A DNA stretch of 64,000 bases. Origin: Hyphomicrobiales bacterium. Its GTDB lineage: Bacteria; Pseudomonadota; Alphaproteobacteria; Rhizobiales; Rhizobiaceae. Of the stretch, positions 44,696 through 53,758 are shown piece by piece. A program made the position numbers and the translations under genes. The stretch is from assembly GCA_900470155.1 (NCBI GenBank), contig UBZT01000007.1, positions 1 to 64,000 of the forward strand, written 5' to 3'. Position 1 is the first letter of the stretch. The number at the start of each line of letters is the position of its first letter. The notes beneath the pieces were generated by a model. The model was not told where the DNA came from, did not search any database, and worked only from the letters and a program-made list of their open reading frames with translations.

Positions 44696-46069
44696 ATGAA
44701 CAAGATTGCCTCCACCGTTTCCAATCTCGGTGCCATTGATGCCGCCCACCACCTGCATCCCTTCTCCAATATGAAGAAGCTGAATGCCGAGGGCACCAAG
44801 ATCATCAACCGTGCGGATGGGGTGCATATCTGGGATTCGACCGGCAAGAAGTATCTCGATGCCTTTGCCGGCCTGTGGTGCGTCAATGTCGGTTATGGTC
44901 GCAAATCGATTGCGGATGCGGCCTATGCGCAGATGCAGGAACTGCCCTATTACAACACATTCTTCGGCACGACGACGCCGCCGACCACGCTGCTCGCCCA
45001 GAAGGTGACGGAAAAGGCCGGCAAGACGCTGAACCACGTCTTCTTCTCCAATTCCGGATCAGAAGCCTCCGACACCTGGTTCCGCATGGTCCGGGTCTAC
45101 TGGAAGGCGCTCGGCCATCCGACCAAGACCCAGGTGATCGCCCGCAAGAACGGCTATCACGGCTCGACGGTTGCCGGCGCCTCGCTCGGCGGCATGAAAT
45201 GGATGCACGAACAGGGCAACTTGCCGATCGAGGGCATCCATCACATCAATCAGCCCTATTGGTATGGCGAAGGCGGCGAGCAGACGCCGGAAGACTTCGG
45301 CCTGAAGGTTGCCCGCGAACTCGAAGAAAAGATCATCGAACTGGGCGAGCAGAATGTCGCGGCGTTTGTCGCCGAGCCGATCCAGGGCGCTGGTGGCGTC
45401 ATCGTGCCGCCCTCGACCTATTGGCCGGAGATCAAGCGCATCTGCGCCAAGTATCAGATCCTGCTGGTGGCCGACGAAGTGATCTGCGGCTTTGGCCGTC
45501 TCGGCACATGGTTCGGCCACCAATATTACGACTTCGAGCCGGATCTCGCGCCGATCGCCAAGGGCCTGTCGTCCGGCTACCTGCCGATCGGCGGTGTGCT
45601 GGTATCGGACCGGGTGGCGCAGGTGATGATGGACGAGGTCGGCGATTTCTATCACGGCTACACCTATTCCGGACATCCGGTGGCTGCAGCCGCCGCACTT
45701 GAGAACATCCGCATCATCGAGGAGGAAGGCCTGGTCGAGCGCGTGCGTGACGATGTCGGACCCTACCTTGCCGAAGCGCTGGCCTCTTTGGCCGATCACG
45801 ATCTGGTCGGCGAAGCCGTCAGCGTCGGCCTGATGGGCGCCGTGCAGATCGCCGCCGATAAGGCGACCCGCCGCCGGTTCGTCAAGCCGGACGACACGGG
45901 CACCGCCGTGCGCAACCAGTGCGTCAATGCCGGTGTCGTGCTCAGAGCCACGGGCGACCGCATGCTGTTTTCGCCGCCCTTGATCATTTCACGCAGCGAG
46001 ATCGACCAGGCGGTCGGCGCCTTGCGCAACGGTCTCGACTGGCTGAAGGACAATCGCGGCGAGGGTTGA
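44696..46069 (+). CDS. Class III aminotransferase, putrescine/polyamine type (SpuC-like)
   Basis: From ATG 44696 the protein is 457 aa. It is a fold-type I PLP enzyme: the PLP lysine is Lys289 in APIAKGLSSGYLPIGG, and the DEVICGFGRLGTWFG motif carries the PLP-binding Asp. The N-terminus HHLHPFSNMKKLNAEG and GLWCVNVGYG match omega-amino acid:pyruvate/putrescine aminotransferases. It likely transfers an amine to pyruvate. Divergent from the GS-like gene. The longer frame upstream is an artefact of opposite-strand coding sequence. Confidence 0.93.
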   Translation: MNKIASTVSNLGAIDAAHHLHPFSNMKKLNAEGTKIINRADGVHIWDSTGKKYLDAFAGLWCVNVGYGRKSIADAAYAQMQELPYYNTFFGTTTPPTTLLAQKVTEKAGKTLNHVFFSNSGSEASDTWFRMVRVYWKALGHPTKTQVIARKNGYHGSTVAGASLGGMKWMHEQGNLPIEGIHHINQPYWYGEGGEQTPEDFGLKVARELEEKIIELGEQNVAAFVAEPIQGAGGVIVPPSTYWPEIKRICAKYQILLVADEVICGFGRLGTWFGHQYYDFEPDLAPIAKGLSSGYLPIGGVLVSDRVAQVMMDEVGDFYHGYTYSGHPVAAAAALENIRIIEEEGLVERVRDDVGPYLAEALASLADHDLVGEAVSVGLMGAVQIAADKATRRRFVKPDDTGTAVRNQCVNAGVVLRATGDRMLFSPPLIISRSEIDQAVGALRNGLDWLKDNRGEG

Positions 46070-46118
46070 GGCGTTCGTTGGAACGACGAGCGCTATTCCG
46101 GCAAGGAGCGAGCCGATA

Positions 46119-46595
46119 GTGGACGAAACAAGGAAAGCGGAGAAAGAGAAAGCGGCAAAGACCGTCAAGTCGGCACTGCCGCATGCCTCCGCCGAGGTCC
46201 GGCTGCTGTCGGGTGGTAATCCGCAGATCGCCAAAGGCTATGGTGACGCGCCTGTGCAGGCCTATATTGCCGCCATGCCCGGATGGAAAAGCGATCTTGG
46301 CCGGCGTATCGACGCTCTCATCGAGAGCGCTGTGCCAGATGTCAGCAAGGCGGTGAAATGGAACACGCCGTTTTACGGCGTGGAAAGCGGCCGCTGGTTT
46401 CTCGCTTTTCACTGCTTCACCAGATACCTGAAGGTCACATTCTTCGACGGCACGGCCTTGCAGCCGCCGCCGCCCGGCAAATCAAAGCAGGCGACGGTGC
46501 GTTATCTCGATATCTACGAGGACGATCATTTCGACGAGGCACAGTTCCTCGATTGGGTGGACCAAGCCAGCCACTTGCCCGGCGAACGTCTGTAA
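46119..46595 (+). CDS. DUF1801-domain protein
   Basis: A 158 aa soluble protein from GTG 46119 (AAGGAG about 12 nt upstream). Features of the DUF1801/YdhG family: VQAYIAAMPGWKSDLGRRID, AVKWNTPFYGVESGRWFLAF and HCFTRYLKVTFFDG. The function is unknown; similar small domains bind small ligands. It is 49 nt downstream of the aminotransferase. Confidence 0.85.
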   Translation: MDETRKAEKEKAAKTVKSALPHASAEVRLLSGGNPQIAKGYGDAPVQAYIAAMPGWKSDLGRRIDALIESAVPDVSKAVKWNTPFYGVESGRWFLAFHCFTRYLKVTFFDGTALQPPPPGKSKQATVRYLDIYEDDHFDEAQFLDWVDQASHLPGERL

Positions 46596-46624
46596 ACGTC
46601 AGGCGACGGCCGTCGCTGATGCCT

Positions 46625-47416
46625 TCACGGCATGAACTGACCGCCGTTCACGTCCACCGTCTGGCCGGTAATATAACCCGACAGCATGTCCGAGGCGAGA
46701 AACAGATAGGCGCCGACGCAATCCTCTGATGTGCCCGCCCGCTTCAACGGCACGGCCGCTGCCACCTGCTCGGCCTGGCCGGGCAGGGCATAATGGTCCT
46801 GGAACGGTGTCGCGATGAAGCCGGGGGCCACGGCATTGACGCGCACATTGTACTTGCCGAATTCCAGCGCCATGCCCTTGGTGACCGCGCCGACAAAGGC
46901 CTTGGAAGAGCCATAGACGCCGGAGCCTGCGGTGCCGCCGGTGCGGGCCGCGACGGACGTCGTGTTGATGATGAAGCCGCCCTGTTTCTTCAGGTGCGGC
47001 AGCGCCGCCTGGCTGGTGGAAATGACGGAGCGCGCATTGACGTCCATCACCTTGTCGTAATGCGCGTCCTTCATCTCCTCGTAGGTGACGCGGGCGATCA
47101 TGCTGCCGGCATTGTTGATCAGGCCGTCGATCCGGCCAAATGCCTGCGCCATCTGGTCGACGGCCGCCGCCATGTCCGCGGAGTTCGCCGCATCCGCCTT
47201 GAGGGTGACGACCTTGCCGCCCGATGCCGTGATCTCGCCGGCGATCGTCTCGGCCGCAGCGCCATTGGAATTGTAGTGCAGGCCGATCATCGCGCCCTGG
47301 GCGGCGAATGCGCGGGCCAATGCCGCGCCGATGCCACTGGATGCGCCGGTAATCAGCACGGCCTTGCCGGAGAGGTCTGGAATGATGAGGTCGGGCATGA
47401 TGAGCGTGTTGGTCAT
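46625..47416 (-). CDS. SDR-family oxidoreductase
   Basis: From ATG 47416 (GGAGG 8-9 nt upstream) the protein is 263 aa. NAD(P) motif TGASSGIG, the NNAG motif, catalytic Ser (NTTSVAAR) and YxxxK (YGSSK) are all present, so it is an active classical SDR, most like 3-oxoacyl-ACP reductase or glucose dehydrogenase types. Substrate unknown. The stop is 29 nt from the stop of the DUF1801 gene. Confidence 0.92.
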   Translation of the reverse strand: MTNTLIMPDLIIPDLSGKAVLITGASSGIGAALARAFAAQGAMIGLHYNSNGAAAETIAGEITASGGKVVTLKADAANSADMAAAVDQMAQAFGRIDGLINNAGSMIARVTYEEMKDAHYDKVMDVNARSVISTSQAALPHLKKQGGFIINTTSVAARTGGTAGSGVYGSSKAFVGAVTKGMALEFGKYNVRVNAVAPGFIATPFQDHYALPGQAEQVAAAVPLKRAGTSEDCVGAYLFLASDMLSGYITGQTVDVNGGQFMP

Positions 47417-47525
47417 ATCGGCAGTCCTCCTGTTGTCGGACAAGCTTAGACCGGTCATGCCCCAACTTGGCAAGACCGGTCTAAAGATTATCCGCATCCC
47501 GATGCGTGGAGCGGATACGGCAGTC

Positions 47526-47813
47526 TCAAGCGGCTTGCCACGCGAAGGGCAGTGGCGCCTCGCGGAAGGCAAAGCGGTCGAGATGGCTGGAGACCACGCC
47601 CTTCATCCGTTCGAGCACCTCTGCCTGCTCGCCCTCGATGACGACGGTCAGGCCGGTCTCATCCGAGGTCATGGTCGCGACCGCTTCCGAAAACTTGACG
47701 ACACCCTTGTTGTCGGTCAGTTCGACCTCCAGCTTGTGTGCCCAGTGCTTGCACAGTTGCTGGACATATTTCCAGCCGTGTTCCGTGGCAACCGTTGCCG
47801 TGACTTTCGCCAT
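47526..47813 (-). CDS. DUF2218-domain protein
   Basis: A 95 aa protein of the DUF2218 family (GWKYVQQLCKHWAHKLEVEL at the N-terminal region, GLTVVIEGEQAEVLERMKGV later, ending in LDRFAFREAPLPFAW). The function is unknown; members are often linked to siderophore or heme uptake genes, but none is here. It starts 2 nt after the stop of the PadR regulator and probably shares its operon, which suggests control by that regulator. Confidence 0.88.
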   Translation of the reverse strand: MAKVTATVATEHGWKYVQQLCKHWAHKLEVELTDNKGVVKFSEAVATMTSDETGLTVVIEGEQAEVLERMKGVVSSHLDRFAFREAPLPFAWQAA

Positions 47814-47815
47814 GT

Positions 47816-48424
47816 TCAGAGCCTTTCGATCTTGCTCGCCGCCTCGTCGAGAATGCGGGCTACTTCCAGTTGGGTTTCGCGTGTCACGCCGTCAAGGGCG
47901 AGGCGGTCCTGCAGGGCGGCGCGGAGATTATGCATGGCACGGCGAACCGGTGCCGCATCGGTGCGTTCGGTGACCTTGGCAAGGGCAGTCAGCCGCGCCA
48001 TGGCGGTTGCCACCTCGTCGGCGCGCTCAGCCAGATGCTGGCGGCCGGCCTCGGTGATGGCGAGCAGCTTGCGCGGGCCGTCGCTCGCCTGCTCGTCGGC
48101 AAGGCCCATGTCGAGCAGTAGGGTCATCGTCGGATAGACCACACCAGGGCTTGGTGCATAGGCGCCACCGGACAGGGTTTCGATTTCGCGGATCAGGTCG
48201 TAGCCATGGCGCGGCTGTTCCTCGATCAGCTTCAACAGCACGAGGCGCAACTCGCCGCTCTCGAACATCCGGCGACGTTCGCCGCCGCGTCCGCGCGGGC
48301 CACCTTCCGGCCTGCCACCGTAGGGGCCGCCAAATGGCCCGCCATGGCGCATGGCATGGAAGGCTTCGCGCATCGCCTGCATGGGTCCGTCGCGCCCTTG
48401 GCGCTCACAATTGGAATGTCTCAT
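47816..48424 (-). CDS. PadR-family transcriptional regulator
   Basis: From ATG 48424 the protein is 202 aa. It has a Gly/Arg-rich N-terminal arm (GGPFGGPYGGRPEGGPRGRG), then a winged-helix domain (ELRLVLLKLIEEQPRHGYDL, SPGVVYPTMTLLLDMGLADE) and a C-terminal coiled helix. A perfect 16-bp palindrome lies 34 nt upstream. ATG 48457 would put the palindrome against the start codon and is less likely. The operon continues to the DUF2218 gene; the divergent OsmC gene may also be a target. Confidence 0.9.
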   Translation of the reverse strand: MRHSNCERQGRDGPMQAMREAFHAMRHGGPFGGPYGGRPEGGPRGRGGERRRMFESGELRLVLLKLIEEQPRHGYDLIREIETLSGGAYAPSPGVVYPTMTLLLDMGLADEQASDGPRKLLAITEAGRQHLAERADEVATAMARLTALAKVTERTDAAPVRRAMHNLRAALQDRLALDGVTRETQLEVARILDEAASKIERL

Positions 48425-48457
48425 TGTCGGTTTCTTTCTGATAGGTTTCAACTGCAT

Positions 48458-48473
48458 CTAAGATATATCTTAG
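48458..48473. promoter_or_regulatory. PadR operator, 16-bp palindrome
   Basis: CTAAGATATATCTTAG is a perfect palindrome, similar in AT-rich character to the ATAT-centred sites of PadR proteins. It lies in the divergent promoter region of padR-like and osmC-like genes. Confidence 0.8.
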
Positions 48474-48628
48474 TGCGATCGTTGCAAGAGGCTTCACGAT
48501 TAAATTTCAGACAGGTGCAGGCAAGGGCGCGCGGAACGCTTTCGGCTGACATGGCCTTGGCCTATCGTTCGTTATAGCCCACGCGATTCAGACTCGGCGT
48601 GGCAAGCAGGATATCGGGAGACGACGAC

Positions 48629-49102
48629 ATGAGTGATAAGCGCCACGAGTATAAGGTGACGGTCACCTGGCAGGGCAATACCGGAACCGGCACATCCGGC
48701 TACCGCGACTATGGCCGCGACCATGTGATTTCGGCGCAAGGCAAACCCGACATCCTCGCCTCGTCGGATGTCGCCTTTCGCGGCGATCCGACCCGCTGGA
48801 ACCCGGAGGATCTGTTCCTTGCCTCGCTGTCGGCTTGCCACAAGCTCTGGTATCTGCATTTCTGCGCCGTCTCCGGCGTCATCGTCACCCATTACGAAGA
48901 TCATGCCGAAGGGGTGATGGAAATCGACGCCGAGGGCACCGGCCGCTTCACCGATGTGCTTTTGAAGCCGCGCGTGACGATCAAGGCCGGCACCTATCCC
49001 GACATTGCCGCCGAACTGCATGCCGAGGCGCACGAGAAGTGTTTCATTGCCAATTCGGTCAATTTCCCCGTTCGCTGTCAGGCCGAGATTATCGAGGCGT
49101 GA
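48629..49102 (+). CDS. OsmC-family peroxiredoxin-like protein
   Basis: A 157 aa protein with the two reactive cysteines of the Ohr/OsmC family: Cys70 (SLSACHKLWYLHF) and Cys138 (HEKCFIANSVNFPV). It should reduce organic peroxides with help from lipoamide or thiols. ATG 48629 has GGGAG 9-13 nt upstream and matches the family N-terminus. It is divergent from PadR with the palindrome between them. Confidence 0.92.
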   Translation: MSDKRHEYKVTVTWQGNTGTGTSGYRDYGRDHVISAQGKPDILASSDVAFRGDPTRWNPEDLFLASLSACHKLWYLHFCAVSGVIVTHYEDHAEGVMEIDAEGTGRFTDVLLKPRVTIKAGTYPDIAAELHAEAHEKCFIANSVNFPVRCQAEIIEA

Positions 49103-49150
49103 CAGTCCCGCCGATCTGCAGACTCTGCGGTTCCCCCCAGCCCACGCGGG

Positions 49151-50074
49151 TCAACGATCCTGTTCCTTCCCGTCGGTCCTCTGCATTGCCTTGACGAAGT
49201 CGATAAAGGCACGAAGCGGCGCGGGAACCAGCCGCCTGCCGGGATAGTACAGAAACGGGCCTGAGAAATTCAGCCACCAAGGCTCCATGACCGGCTCGAG
49301 TGTGCCGTTTTCGAAGTGCGGGCGGAGCCAGTCCTCGAAAAGGTAGATAATGCCTGTGCCCGCGACAGACGCCGCCACTGCAAGGTCGGAGCCGCCGCCA
49401 GATTGGACCAGGAGTGGACCGGATGTGTTGACGACCATCGATTCGCCGTCCCTTTCAAACTCCCAGGGGGTGACGGCTCGTCCGGCAAAACGACCCTGGA
49501 TACAGGCGTGAGACAGAAGATCACCGGGGTGTTCGGGTCTCCCGCGTGCGGCCAGATAGTCGGATGAGGCGGCAAGCGCAAAGCGTTGTATGCGCGGCCC
49601 AATGGGCACGGCGATCATGTCCTGTTCGAGACGCTCATCATATCGGATTCCCGCGTCACAACCCTCTGCAATGATGTCGACAAAATTTTCGTCGGTGGCG
49701 ATTTCGAGCCGGATATCGGGGTAGGCCGCGAGGAATGCGGGCACAATCTGGGGCAGGACCAGGCGGGTAGCGCTGACCGGCACGTTCAGTCTAAGCAATC
49801 CTGCCGGGCGATCACGAAGGCTGCTGGCATGGTCAAGCGCTGCCCTGATTTCACGCAGCGCCGGCCCCACACGCTCCATGAGGGCGCGACCTGCTTCCGT
49901 GGTCAGGACGCTGCGCGTGGTGCGGTTCAAAAGTCGAACACCGAGTTCGGTTTCCAGCCGCTTGACCGCATCGCTCAGCGCCGAAGAACTCGCACCGCTG
50001 GCGCGTGCGGCCTGTCTGAAGCCACCAGCGCGAGCCACCATCAGGAACGCGCTCAAATCATCGACCTCCGACAT
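49151..50074 (-). CDS. LysR-family transcriptional regulator
   Basis: From ATG 50074 the protein is 307 aa. The N-terminal HTH (SAFLMVARAGGFRQAARASG, then SSSALSDAVKRLETELGVRL) and the effector domain (GLLRLNVPVSATRLVLPQIV) are complete. It is divergent from the aldo/keto reductase gene, its likely target. The frame continues upstream to 50218, but that stretch is the promoter region and the HTH starts best at 50074. Confidence 0.92.
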   Translation of the reverse strand: MSEVDDLSAFLMVARAGGFRQAARASGASSSALSDAVKRLETELGVRLLNRTTRSVLTTEAGRALMERVGPALREIRAALDHASSLRDRPAGLLRLNVPVSATRLVLPQIVPAFLAAYPDIRLEIATDENFVDIIAEGCDAGIRYDERLEQDMIAVPIGPRIQRFALAASSDYLAARGRPEHPGDLLSHACIQGRFAGRAVTPWEFERDGESMVVNTSGPLLVQSGGGSDLAVAASVAGTGIIYLFEDWLRPHFENGTLEPVMEPWWLNFSGPFLYYPGRRLVPAPLRAFIDFVKAMQRTDGKEQDR

Positions 50075-50105
50075 GTCAGTCCCCACGTTTGATAGTTTGC
50101 GAGAG

Positions 50106-50123
50106 TGTCCGGCAAAGCGGACA
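50106..50123. promoter_or_regulatory. Inverted repeat between LysR and aldo/keto reductase genes
   Basis: TGTCCG-GCAAAG-CGGACA, a perfect 6-bp dyad, lies 32 nt before the LysR start and 79 nt before the reductase start. Candidate LysR site. Confidence 0.45.
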
Positions 50124-50201
50124 GCTCGTTCGGATTGCACGCGATTGTGGCATATATCAATCGGCCGTATCAACTGCGGGCAATCAATTGGAGATGACGT
50201 C

Positions 50202-51068
50202 ATGTCGAACTTACGCAATTCGAACCAATACAGACTTGGCGATCGTGCCGTACGCCGCCTCGGCTACGGGGCCATGCAGCTTGCCGGCAAAGGCGTGTTC
50301 GGTCCGCCAAAGGATCGCCAGGAAGCTGTGTTGGTGTTGCGTGAGGCCGTGGAAAGCGGGGTCAATCATATCGACACCAGCGATTTCTATGGTCCTCACA
50401 TCACCAATGAAATCATCAAGGAAGCATTGCATCCCTATAACGATGATCTGGTGATCGTCACGAAGATCGGCGCCATCCGTGGTGAAGACGCCTCCTGGAA
50501 TCCGGCTTTTTCGAAGGAGGAACTGACCCGGGCGGTGCACGACAATCTCAGAAACCTCGGTCTAGAGGTGATCGAAGTCGTCAACCTGCGCGCCATGTTC
50601 GACGTGCATGGTCCGGCGGAAGGTTCGCTGGAGGAACCGTTGGAGGTTCTCGCGGATTTGCAGCGCCAGGGCCTTGTCCGACACATCGGCCTGTCGAATG
50701 TCACGGCAAAACAAATCGACGATGCGAGGAAGATCACCGACATCGTCTGCGTGCAGAACCAGTACAATCTCGCGCACCGGGGAGACGACGCCCTGATCGA
50801 TCAACTCGCAGAGCAGGGAACGGCCTATGTTCCGTTCTTCCCGCTCGGCGGCTTTTCGCCGCTCCAGTCATCCACGCTCTCCGACGTGGCTGCGTGTATG
50901 GAGGCAACGCCCATGCAGGTCGCACTCGCTTGGCTGCTGAAGCGAGCGCCCAATATCCTGCTTATTCCCGGAACGTCGTCACGGGCGCATTTGCGGGAAA
51001 ATCTCGGCGTCGCCGCGATCGAGCTTTCTGACGAGGTTATGTCGGAACTCAATGGAATGGCCGCCTAG
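50202..51068 (+). CDS. Aldo/keto reductase
   Basis: From ATG 50202 (GGAG 9-12 nt upstream) it is 288 aa. TIM-barrel AKR with the catalytic Asp and Tyr in HIDTSDFYGP and Lys in VIVTKIG; the His expected in the fourth position is replaced by Asn (VVNLRAM), as in a known branch of this family. It likely reduces a small carbonyl with NADPH. Induction by the divergent LysR regulator is likely. Confidence 0.9.
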   Translation: MSNLRNSNQYRLGDRAVRRLGYGAMQLAGKGVFGPPKDRQEAVLVLREAVESGVNHIDTSDFYGPHITNEIIKEALHPYNDDLVIVTKIGAIRGEDASWNPAFSKEELTRAVHDNLRNLGLEVIEVVNLRAMFDVHGPAEGSLEEPLEVLADLQRQGLVRHIGLSNVTAKQIDDARKITDIVCVQNQYNLAHRGDDALIDQLAEQGTAYVPFFPLGGFSPLQSSTLSDVAACMEATPMQVALAWLLKRAPNILLIPGTSSRAHLRENLGVAAIELSDEVMSELNGMAA

Positions 51069-51081
51069 CAGGCAGCCAATG

Positions 51082-51105
51082 CCGGTGGCAAGGAATTGCC
51101 ACCGG
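51082..51105 (+). terminator. Hairpin after the aldo/keto reductase gene
   Basis: CCGGTGGCAA-GGAA-TTGCCACCGG is a perfect 10-bp stem with a GNRA-type loop, 13 nt after the stop. No T-run follows, so it could be a rho-dependent or stabilising structure between two convergent genes. Confidence 0.55.
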
Positions 51106-51213
51106 TCCGCAGATGCAGCCCGATCGGCAACGTCCTGATCGCCGGCGGTTCATACTTACACGCAAGCGCGCATTCGCATTCAAGACCGGGGCGTAAGGCC
51201 GCTGTCTGGACCT

Positions 51214-52716
51214 CTACTGGAATGCAGTCTCGAAGAAGCTCCTGAGCTTGCGCGAATGCAGTCTTTCCTGCGGCATGGCGCCAAGCTTTTGCAGGGCGCG
51301 GATGCCGATCTGCAGGTGCTGGCTGACCTGGGTCTTGTAGAAGGCGGTCGCCATGCCGGGCAGTTTCAGTTCGCCATGCAGCGGCTTGTCGGAAACGCAG
51401 AGCAGGGTGCCGTAAGGCACGCGAAAGCGGAAGCCGTTGGCGGCGATCGTGGCTGATTCCATATCGAGCGCGATCGCGCGCGACTGCGACAGCCGCTTGA
51501 CCGGGCCGCGCTGGTCGCGCAGTTCCCAGTTTCGATTGTCGATCGTGGCAACGGTTCCGGTGCGCATGATGCGCTTCAGTTCGAAGCCCTCGTAGCCGGT
51601 CACCTCCTCGACCGCATCTTCCAGCGCTTGCTGCACTTCGGCCAGCGCCGGGATTGGCACCCAGACCGGGATGTCGTCGTCGAGAACATGGTCTTCACGC
51701 ACATAGGCATGCGCCAGCACATAATCGCCAAGTCTCTGGCTGTTGCGCAACCCGGCGCAGTGGCCGAGCATCAGCCAGGCATGCGGGCGCAGCACGGCGA
51801 TATGGTCGGTGATCGTCTTGGCGTTGGACGGGCCGACGCCGATATTGACCAGCGTGATACCGGCATGGCCCTTCATCTTCAGGTGATAGGCCGGCATCTG
51901 CGGCAGGCGTCCGAGCGAAACGCCTTCGCTCGCCTCGGTGTCGCCGGGCTTGGTGATGATATTGCCCGGCTCGACAAAGGCCGTATAGCCTTCACCGCCA
52001 TCGGCCATCAGCTTGCGCGCATAGGCGCAGAACTCGTCGACGTAGAACTGGTAATTCGTGAACAGCACGAAGTTTTGGAAATGGTTGGCGCTGGTCGCCG
52101 TGTAATGCGACAGGCGGGCCAGCGAATAGTCGATGCGCTGGGCGGTAAACGGCGCAAGCGGATGCGGCTCGCCTGGCTTTGGCTCGTATTCGCCATTGGC
52201 AATCTCATCGTCGGTGACTGCCAGATCCGGCGTATCGAAGATGTCGCGCAACTGCATGTCGACCAGACCGCCGGCCGACGCCTCGACATGCGCACCTTCG
52301 GCAAAGGCGAAATGCAGCGGGATCGGCGTGGCGGATTCCGACACGATCACCGGAACCTGATGATTGCGCATCAGATGGCCGAGCTGTTCCTTCAGGTAGT
52401 GACGAAACAGCGTCGGGCGGGTGATCGTCGTGGTGTAGAGGCCGGGCGAGGTCACATGCCCATAGGCGAGACGGGTGTCGATATGGCCGAAACTGGTCGT
52501 CTCGAGTGCCACCTGCGGATAAAATGCGCGGTAGCGGCCGGCAATCGGGCCGCCTTGCGCAAGGTCGCCAAACCCGTCTATCAGGAAGCTGGTATTGCGC
52601 TCATAAAGCGCGGTCAGCGCATCGACCGCTTCAGCGGCATTGTTGAAAGCCTGCGGTTCATACGGCTCGGGGCTGATGAAATTGACGGGTGCGGAGATAG
52701 GGATTCGTGTGTTCAT
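51214..52716 (-). CDS. amn: AMP nucleosidase
   Basis: A 500 aa enzyme that hydrolyses AMP to adenine and ribose-5-phosphate. Typical family length and regions are visible: the N-terminal allosteric domain (RYRAFYPQVALETTSFGHID, TTTITRPTLFRHYLKEQLGH), the nucleoside-phosphorylase-like core (AGITLVNIGVGPSNAKTITD, WLMLGHCAGLRNSQ) and MESATIAANGFRFRVPYGTL for substrate binding. It controls adenylate levels. It lies alone, convergent with the AKR gene. Confidence 0.95.
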   Translation of the reverse strand: MNTRIPISAPVNFISPEPYEPQAFNNAAEAVDALTALYERNTSFLIDGFGDLAQGGPIAGRYRAFYPQVALETTSFGHIDTRLAYGHVTSPGLYTTTITRPTLFRHYLKEQLGHLMRNHQVPVIVSESATPIPLHFAFAEGAHVEASAGGLVDMQLRDIFDTPDLAVTDDEIANGEYEPKPGEPHPLAPFTAQRIDYSLARLSHYTATSANHFQNFVLFTNYQFYVDEFCAYARKLMADGGEGYTAFVEPGNIITKPGDTEASEGVSLGRLPQMPAYHLKMKGHAGITLVNIGVGPSNAKTITDHIAVLRPHAWLMLGHCAGLRNSQRLGDYVLAHAYVREDHVLDDDIPVWVPIPALAEVQQALEDAVEEVTGYEGFELKRIMRTGTVATIDNRNWELRDQRGPVKRLSQSRAIALDMESATIAANGFRFRVPYGTLLCVSDKPLHGELKLPGMATAFYKTQVSQHLQIGIRALQKLGAMPQERLHSRKLRSFFETAFQ

Positions 52717-52951
52717 GATGCATTATAAGAGAGAGAGTTTGACAAGCAAACGACGTTTTGTCGGCTGATTTGAGAAAACCACAAGACGCCGTTCGTGAAG
52801 CCGCGCCGACGAATGCTCCTGTGTGAGAAAAACAGACATTAGAACATTGGAATAATTAAATGCTCCGGTGTCTTTTCGGGCGAGTGCATACGGCTTACAA
52901 TGCCAGAGTTGTTCCGTTCTGGTGGACGGGATCGTGTGGAGGGCGATTTTC

Positions 52952-53245
52952 ATGGATATCGCATCAATCCTGGCGCAGCTCATCGGCGGCGCAGCCGGTG
53001 GAACGGCAGGCGGCAAGATACTGAGGGATTCGGATCTCGGTCAGATCGGCAATCTGCTCGCCGGGGCGATCGGCGGCGTCGGCGGCGGGACGATTCTGGG
53101 CTCGCTGCTCGGCTCGGGGGGAGCGGCGGCCGCGGGAGGCGTGGATATTGCAGCGCTTGCCGGCCAGTTTGTCGGCGGCGGTGTCGCGGGTCTGGTGGTC
53201 CAGATCGTGGTCGGGCTGATCAAGAACAAGCTGTTGTCCAAATAG
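52952..53245 (+). CDS. Small Gly/Ala-rich membrane protein with glycine-zipper repeats
   Basis: From ATG 52952 (GGAGG 10 nt upstream) it is 97 aa. Almost all residues are Gly, Ala, Ile, Leu and Val, with zipper-like blocks (IGGAAGGTAGG, AGAIGGVGGG, FVGGGVAGLVVQIVVGLI) and a Lys-rich end (KNKLLSK). Charged residues are few (two Lys/Asp near the start). It is likely to insert in the membrane. Family unknown; it could be a stress or pore-like protein. Gene is on its own, upstream of a small convergent gene. Confidence 0.75.
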   Translation: MDIASILAQLIGGAAGGTAGGKILRDSDLGQIGNLLAGAIGGVGGGTILGSLLGSGGAAAAGGVDIAALAGQFVGGGVAGLVVQIVVGLIKNKLLSK

Positions 53246-53295
53246 GCGGCAACCACAGACCGTCTGGCCGAACCTGAACCTGATGAGAGCTGTTC

Positions 53296-53466
53296 CTAGA
53301 AGACAGCCTTGCAGAGCGGGCTGCCGGGAATGCCGCAGCTTGAGATCATCGCTGCCTGCCCGTGCCGCTGACCGGGTCCTGTAGACACCACCAGTTGGGC
53401 GAACAGGAAGGCGAAAACGGCCATGGTCAAAGTCAGAATGGTCATGCGGCGAGAAAGCGTGCTCAT
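53296..53466 (-). CDS. Small single-pass membrane or exported protein (56 aa)
   Basis: ATG 53466 has GGAG 8 nt upstream. One hydrophobic helix (MTILTLTMAVFAFLFAQLVV) follows a basic start (STLSRR), and the tail has two cysteines (SSCGIPGSPLC). It may be a small membrane protein or a secreted peptide. Unknown family. Low certainty because of its size. Confidence 0.55.
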   Translation of the reverse strand: MSTLSRRMTILTLTMAVFAFLFAQLVVSTGPGQRHGQAAMISSCGIPGSPLCKAVF

Positions 53467-53758
53467 GTGAAAGTCTCCAGTCCTCTGTCCCTGTGACCGA
53501 CTATGCTGACACCTGCCTGAACGCGTGCTGATAGCCGGGTTCATCCGGCATTCAGAAATCGGGGCAATTCTGGGGGGGCGGCTCCGAGGCGCGGCGTCAT
53601 CCGGCGAGGATACGGGTTTCGGGTCTTTATCCAGATGCCTCTCTCTGCAATACTGATGCAACGGGCACCGTCTCGTTTGTCACAACAATTGAAGACGCTT
53701 CCCTGCGTGGCACCGACCGCGGCCGGGATATGCGGTCTTCACAAAACGAGACCACACG

